Position numbers and translations under genes: made by a program. The notes under the pieces are model-generated. The model saw only the letters and a program-made list of their open reading frames with translations, had not been told where the DNA came from and did no database searches. Below, one piece after another: positions 61,518 to 64,000 of a DNA stretch of 64,000 bases (position 1 is its first letter; every line of letters begins with the position of its first letter). Source of the stretch: a virus; IMG/VR virus record IMGVR_UViG_3300024239_000016, positions 1-64,000 of that record; one strand, written 5' to 3'.

Positions 61518-61834
61518 TCATCAGAGTACCACACAAACCGGAACCAGTTCCTGTACCGGTAGCTTTAAGCTCAATAGCCTCGTAGGAGGGTGAGGGATAG
61601 TTAATGGGCGCTATATCGACTTTGTCGTGATACCCATGAAATCGGTTAGCAGAGCCGATGGGCGACTTCTGTTAGTATCAAGCGTTGAGGCTATGTTCAG
61701 GATTGTATTTGGGCATTCGACCATCTGTTTTAGATGTCTGGTTCGACTCCAGTAATGATACGATCTAGGGATCCCTTGGGTCCCTATTCTAAAGTGATTT
61801 ATTTTACAATTATTTTAGAATAGTAAACTTTAAT
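61518..61834 (+). ncRNA. Candidate structured RNA (317 nt) 5' of second tRNA-Leu
   Basis: No ORF with a start signal. Helices: ACCGG 61537-61541 with CCGGT 61556-61560; ATAGCCTC 61574-61581 with GAGGCTAT 61687-61694, enclosing ATGGG/CCCAT (61604-61637) and ATCGG/CCGAT (61641-61659); then a tRNA-like element; then AGGGA/TCCCT (61767-61784) and TATTCTAAA/TTTAGAATA (61785-61822), just before the tRNA. Same style as the 59734 region. Alternatively the relic of decayed tRNA genes. Confidence 0.45.
61675..61761 (+). other. tRNA-like element (degenerate)
   Basis: GTATCA at 61675 pairs with TGATAC at 61756-61761 as an acceptor-like stem. A CATCT/AGATG stem (61722-61736) sits where the anticodon arm would be, and CTGG-TTCGACT-CCAG (61738-61752) is a good T-arm. 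U33 and a normal 7-nt anticodon loop are missing, and no CCA follows. Probably a decayed tRNA or a mimic within the larger RNA. Confidence 0.45.
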
Positions 61835-61919
61835 CCGCGGGTGGCGAAATTGGTAGACGCATGAGACTTAAAATCTCACACCGAAAGGTATATGGGTTCG
61901 ACTCCCATACCGCGGACCA
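61835..61919 (+). tRNA. tRNA-Leu (UAA)
   Basis: Acceptor CCGCGGG/ACCGCGG (last pair G-A), D-arm as in the other tRNA-Leu (TGGCGAAATTGGTAGACGC identical), anticodon loop CTTAAAA (UAA), T-arm ATGGG-TTCGACT-CCCAT, A and CCA. Reads UUA/UUG. Confidence 0.93.
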
Positions 61920-61950
61920 TATCTTCTTAATCAACGAAAGAAAGAAAATT

Positions 61951-62298
61951 ATGTCACGTAAAGAACATAAAGGTCAAAAATTCGATCTTGCTTACGGCGT
62001 AGATCGCTATAGTGGGGCTTTCGTTCAGCTCTTCCAATCTCCGATGGACGATCAAGATGGCGCTTTCCTCAACGTGGATTCCCACGGAGTGCGTCTCGAT
62101 GAAGATCATCCCGAACTGCCCACTGAGCTCACCAAAGTGATCTCGGGGCTGAAATTGGCTTTCTGCCGTTATAAGGAAGCTCACAACGATAATCCGAATC
62201 TCTCGGTCGATCATGTGCTGCATGTTGCCCGCGCAGCTGATCAATTCGATACCTTCTCGGAAAAAGAAGTGTATCAGGTCTTTGGCGATAACGCTTGA
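61951..62298 (+). CDS. Hypothetical protein (115 aa)
   Basis: The start at 61951 follows GAAAGAAAG; the frame upstream lies in the tRNA. Acidic soluble protein (RKEHKGQKFDLAYGVDRYSG, then DDQDGAFLNVDSHG). Not recognised. Confidence 0.75.
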   Translation: MSRKEHKGQKFDLAYGVDRYSGAFVQLFQSPMDDQDGAFLNVDSHGVRLDEDHPELPTELTKVISGLKLAFCRYKEAHNDNPNLSVDHVLHVARAADQFDTFSEKEVYQVFGDNA

Positions 62299-62884
62299 AA
62301 AAAAAAAAGCATGTGCTCGCTATTGTCTGAATAGTAAAGAAAGCACGGACTTACTGAGTCCGATAGTGAGGCAGTCCTGCATTGTCGTCAGATCAAGGCC
62401 TATTCATGATAGGTACAGTTTGACATCAGACTCTGGCAGTTAGGCTGATCAGAAGTGGAGCCGTGATAGTTCCGGATTTCGCAAAACCCTCAGATTACTT
62501 CTGTGGTCAGATGCGAGAGATGATGGAGTACCAGTGTCGAAGAGTGTGCGAGGGTGAACCTAGCGCTCTTAAACGGTCGACTAAATCAGAACTGATATTT
62601 GGCTATCGGCGATGAGGATTGGTTTAGAATCATGCCAATGTTCGAAATCCAAGTTCAAGGAGTTTATTGGGTAGTGATGAGAGAACTATCCTAGATACGT
62701 TTTCTCATCACTAGAACAGACGACATCCAGGCGAAACTGGGTTAAGTGAACTAGACCCACCAATCCATAGCACATAGGTGAATACGCACTCCCTTAGGTC
62801 TAGAGTGTCAGTAGTTCGCGCGGACTACCTCGACAGCATCGCCCTTGCAAAGCGGTGCTGTCCTGGAAGTGCGCATGAAATTGT
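62299..62884 (+). ncRNA. Candidate large structured RNA (586 nt) 5' of tRNA-Pro
   Basis: Gene-free and rich in helices: CTATT/AATAG (62320-62334), CGGACT/AGTCCG (62346-62362), CCTAT/ATAGG (62399-62413), CAGAAGT 62450-62456 with ACTTCTG 62497-62503, ATCAG/CTGAT (62585-62596), 11-bp TAGTGATGAGA 62672-62682 with 62703-62713, CTAGACC 62751-62757 with GGTCTAG 62797-62803, GTAGT/ACTAC (62811-62828), 11-bp GACAGCATCGC/GCGGTGCTGTC (62832-62862). Shares the 13-mer GAGAGATGATGGA with the 59734 region. Ends directly at a tRNA. Confidence 0.5.
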
Positions 62885-62961
62885 CCGTTCGTAGCGCAGC
62901 CTGGTAGCGCATCTGTTTTGGGAACAGAGGGTCGCAAGTTCGAATTTTGCCGGGCGGACCA
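62885..62961 (+). tRNA. tRNA-Pro (UGG)
   Basis: Acceptor CCGTTCG/CGGGCGG (G-U pairs), D-arm TAGCGCAGCCTGGTAGCGCA as in bacterial tRNA-Pro, anticodon loop TTTGGGA (UGG), T-arm with TTCGAAT, A and CCA. Confidence 0.94.
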
Positions 62962-62985
62962 TTCTTATTTTACCAAGAGGTAATC

Positions 62986-63228
62986 ATGCAATCAAACCAT
63001 AAAAAAGATGGCGTTGAAGCAATAAAAGAGCTGATCAAAGAAGTATGGAATACGCTCAAACGGCTTATCGAAGACTGTTTCATTAAACTGATGCAAAAGC
63101 ACATCAGGTGCTCTAGCAAAAAGAATTGGGTAGCGCGCAGCTCAAGTATTTTTTCTTTGGGCGACCGCAAATTACTTGGCATCAGGCGACATACCCCTGA
63201 TCGTTGGCTAGGTTATATTCGGAATTAG
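62986..63228 (+). CDS. Small basic hypothetical protein (80 aa)
   Basis: AAGAGG 8 nt before the ATG at 62986. Basic, helical N-terminus and a C-terminal part with RHTPDRWLGYIRN. Function unknown. Confidence 0.65.
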   Translation: MQSNHKKDGVEAIKELIKEVWNTLKRLIEDCFIKLMQKHIRCSSKKNWVARSSSIFSLGDRKLLGIRRHTPDRWLGYIRN

Positions 63229-63249
63229 TAACATTGGGAGCGGTGTAAC

Positions 63250-63675
63250 ATGAATCTTCATTTCACATCCCCTAGCGTTGGGAGCGATGTATGGATTGTC
63301 AAGGAGGATAAAATCCTTGGCACTGGCGCTGTAGTGGGATTTGATGGACAAGATCGACTGAGTGTGATGTTAAAAGACGCTGCAGCGAACGATCTACTTC
63401 CTCTGACTACCGATGACTTAAAAAGCATTGGTTATGGTTATTTATTTATCGGCTATGATGCGAATACGTGCGATTTACATCGTAATCAGGCAATAGTCGA
63501 TCTTATCAAAGATGACAGCCCTCTAATTGGCACTTCCATTGTTGATAAATTTAAACTCCGCTATGGTCTTGTTAACGACCGTTTCAAAAATGTCCCTGGT
63601 TATCGCGAAGCGTGCATCATGGAAGTCGGCCAGTCATTGACTGAACTACCCCAGAGGTCCTGTGATGGTGCGTAG
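63250..63675 (+). CDS. Hypothetical protein (141 aa)
   Basis: GGGAG 9-10 nt before the ATG. Beta-rich first half (DVWIVKEDKILGTGAVVGFDG), helical second half. Overlaps the Nudix gene start by 11 nt. Not recognised. Confidence 0.75.
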   Translation: MNLHFTSPSVGSDVWIVKEDKILGTGAVVGFDGQDRLSVMLKDAAANDLLPLTTDDLKSIGYGYLFIGYDANTCDLHRNQAIVDLIKDDSPLIGTSIVDKFKLRYGLVNDRFKNVPGYREACIMEVGQSLTELPQRSCDGA

Positions 63676-64000
63676 AATATTTCAGAGCAGGGATTTACCG
63701 TGGCGTCAGCGTGTTACAATTGTTGTTGTCAACGATAACGGGAATGTCCTCATCGCTAATCAGCCCCCGTTACCGCCTTATAACGAAAAAATGCTGACCC
63801 TACCTGGAGGCGGCATTGAGCCAGGACAGACTCCAGAAGAGGCAGTAGCAGCTGAGCTTCTTGAAGAGGTTGGCGTCAAAGTAAGCGGCATTCAGGTACT
63901 TGACTGTCATACATTCGAAGAGCCGTTTACCGTGCTAAAGCCAGGAGAAGGTACCCCAGTTCAAATCGAGCGTCGCAAGTTGTTTAAAGGCGTACAATCT
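63665..64000 (+). CDS. Nudix hydrolase, 3' end outside window (112+ aa)
   Basis: ATG at 63665 with AGAGG 8 nt upstream, overlapping the previous gene. The Nudix box reads GGGIEPGQTPEEAVAAELLEEVGV (around residues 46-69 in the frame), with the metal-binding EL-x-EE intact, the usual Arg replaced by Ala, and the first Glu by Gln. Nudix enzymes split nucleoside diphosphates linked to other groups (mutagenic dNTPs, NADH, ADP-ribose, RNA caps). The frame is open to position 64000. Confidence 0.85.
   Translation, partial: MVRRIFQSRDLPWRQRVTIVVVNDNGNVLIANQPPLPPYNEKMLTLPGGGIEPGQTPEEAVAAELLEEVGVKVSGIQVLDCHTFEEPFTVLKPGEGTPVQIERRKLFKGVQS

Noticed and set aside
62832-62862. Possible tRNA-Ala (loop CCTTGCAAA with TGC)
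   Set aside because: The stem is 11 bp and no D-arm, T-arm or acceptor can be placed around it; it is a plain long hairpin.
59734-62884. Group I intron or CRISPR array
   Set aside because: No repeated spacer-length units, and no intron-encoded nuclease or split exon; the tRNAs on each side are complete.
60499-62961. Prophage attachment site at the tRNA genes
   Set aside because: No integrase, no partial tRNA duplication, and all other signs point to a lytic jumbo phage.

Overview
The window is part of a large (jumbo) tailed-phage genome of the phiKZ-like type, from a lytic myovirus of a Gram-negative host. The decisive evidence is a set of genes found together only in that group. These are a multisubunit RNA polymerase split into pieces (a beta'-type N-terminal part with the catalytic ADFDGD motif at 34107-35735, a 1431-residue beta part at 35742-40037, and a small beta C-terminal part at 20159-20836), a 2050-residue virion protein with a lytic transglycosylase domain (27927-34079), a T4 gp21-type prohead protease (42604-43350), a RecA/UvsX-like ATPase and an RNase H. 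From memory, the order transglycosylase / beta' part / beta part / two genes / protease matches phiKZ gp181-gp180-gp178-(gp177, gp176)-gp175, so this should be the virion RNA polymerase. No integrase, attachment site, transposase or CRISPR array was seen. The host genus cannot be read from the sequence.

Layout. 1-3833 (minus strand): a Rad50/SbcC-type ATPase, an ATP-grasp-like protein and a small ORF. 3954-10568 (plus): short early operons of small unknown proteins, separated by strong terminators. 10652-17045: virion genes on both strands (spike-like beta-helix protein, two minus-strand structural-type genes, an internal-protein candidate) around an RNase H with a long extra C-terminal region. 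17177-21626: UvsX-like ATPase, a SLOG-like protein and the RNA polymerase beta C-part. 22225-25661: an operon with two NADAR-like paralogues and a structural-type protein. 25705-34079 (minus): two large virion proteins. 34107-44803 (plus): RNA polymerase, virion proteins, prohead protease. 44803-48708: HAD phosphatase, small genes, an enlarged thymidylate synthase and a long early protein. 48786-57646: many small genes with an HD hydrolase, a T4-type DNA ligase homologue lacking its catalytic lysine, and an HslV/proteasome-like Ntn-hydrolase. 57738-59240: fibre-like protein with a propeller-like C-terminus. 59353-64000: five tRNA genes (Leu-UAG, Ser-GCU, Thr-UGU, Leu-UAA, Pro-UGG) mixed with small genes, a Nudix hydrolase running off the end, and three long gene-free stretches (765, 317 and 586 nt) rich in nested inverted repeats that look like structured RNAs.

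Regulation. Ten sites share a T-rich/TTTCA box, a 3-nt gap and an (A)YATATTAC-like core, mostly 30-100 nt ahead of the first gene of a plus-strand operon. The core matches the phiKZ early consensus TATATTAC, which the virion RNA polymerase reads, so the phage probably carries both the enzyme (late, packaged) and its targets (early genes) in this window. GC-rich hairpins with T-runs end most operons.

Most worth follow-up: the three structured RNA candidates around the tRNAs, the ligase homologue with both Lys and Glu of the active site replaced, the proteasome-like peptidase, the paired NADAR-like proteins, and several genes that appear frameshifted.
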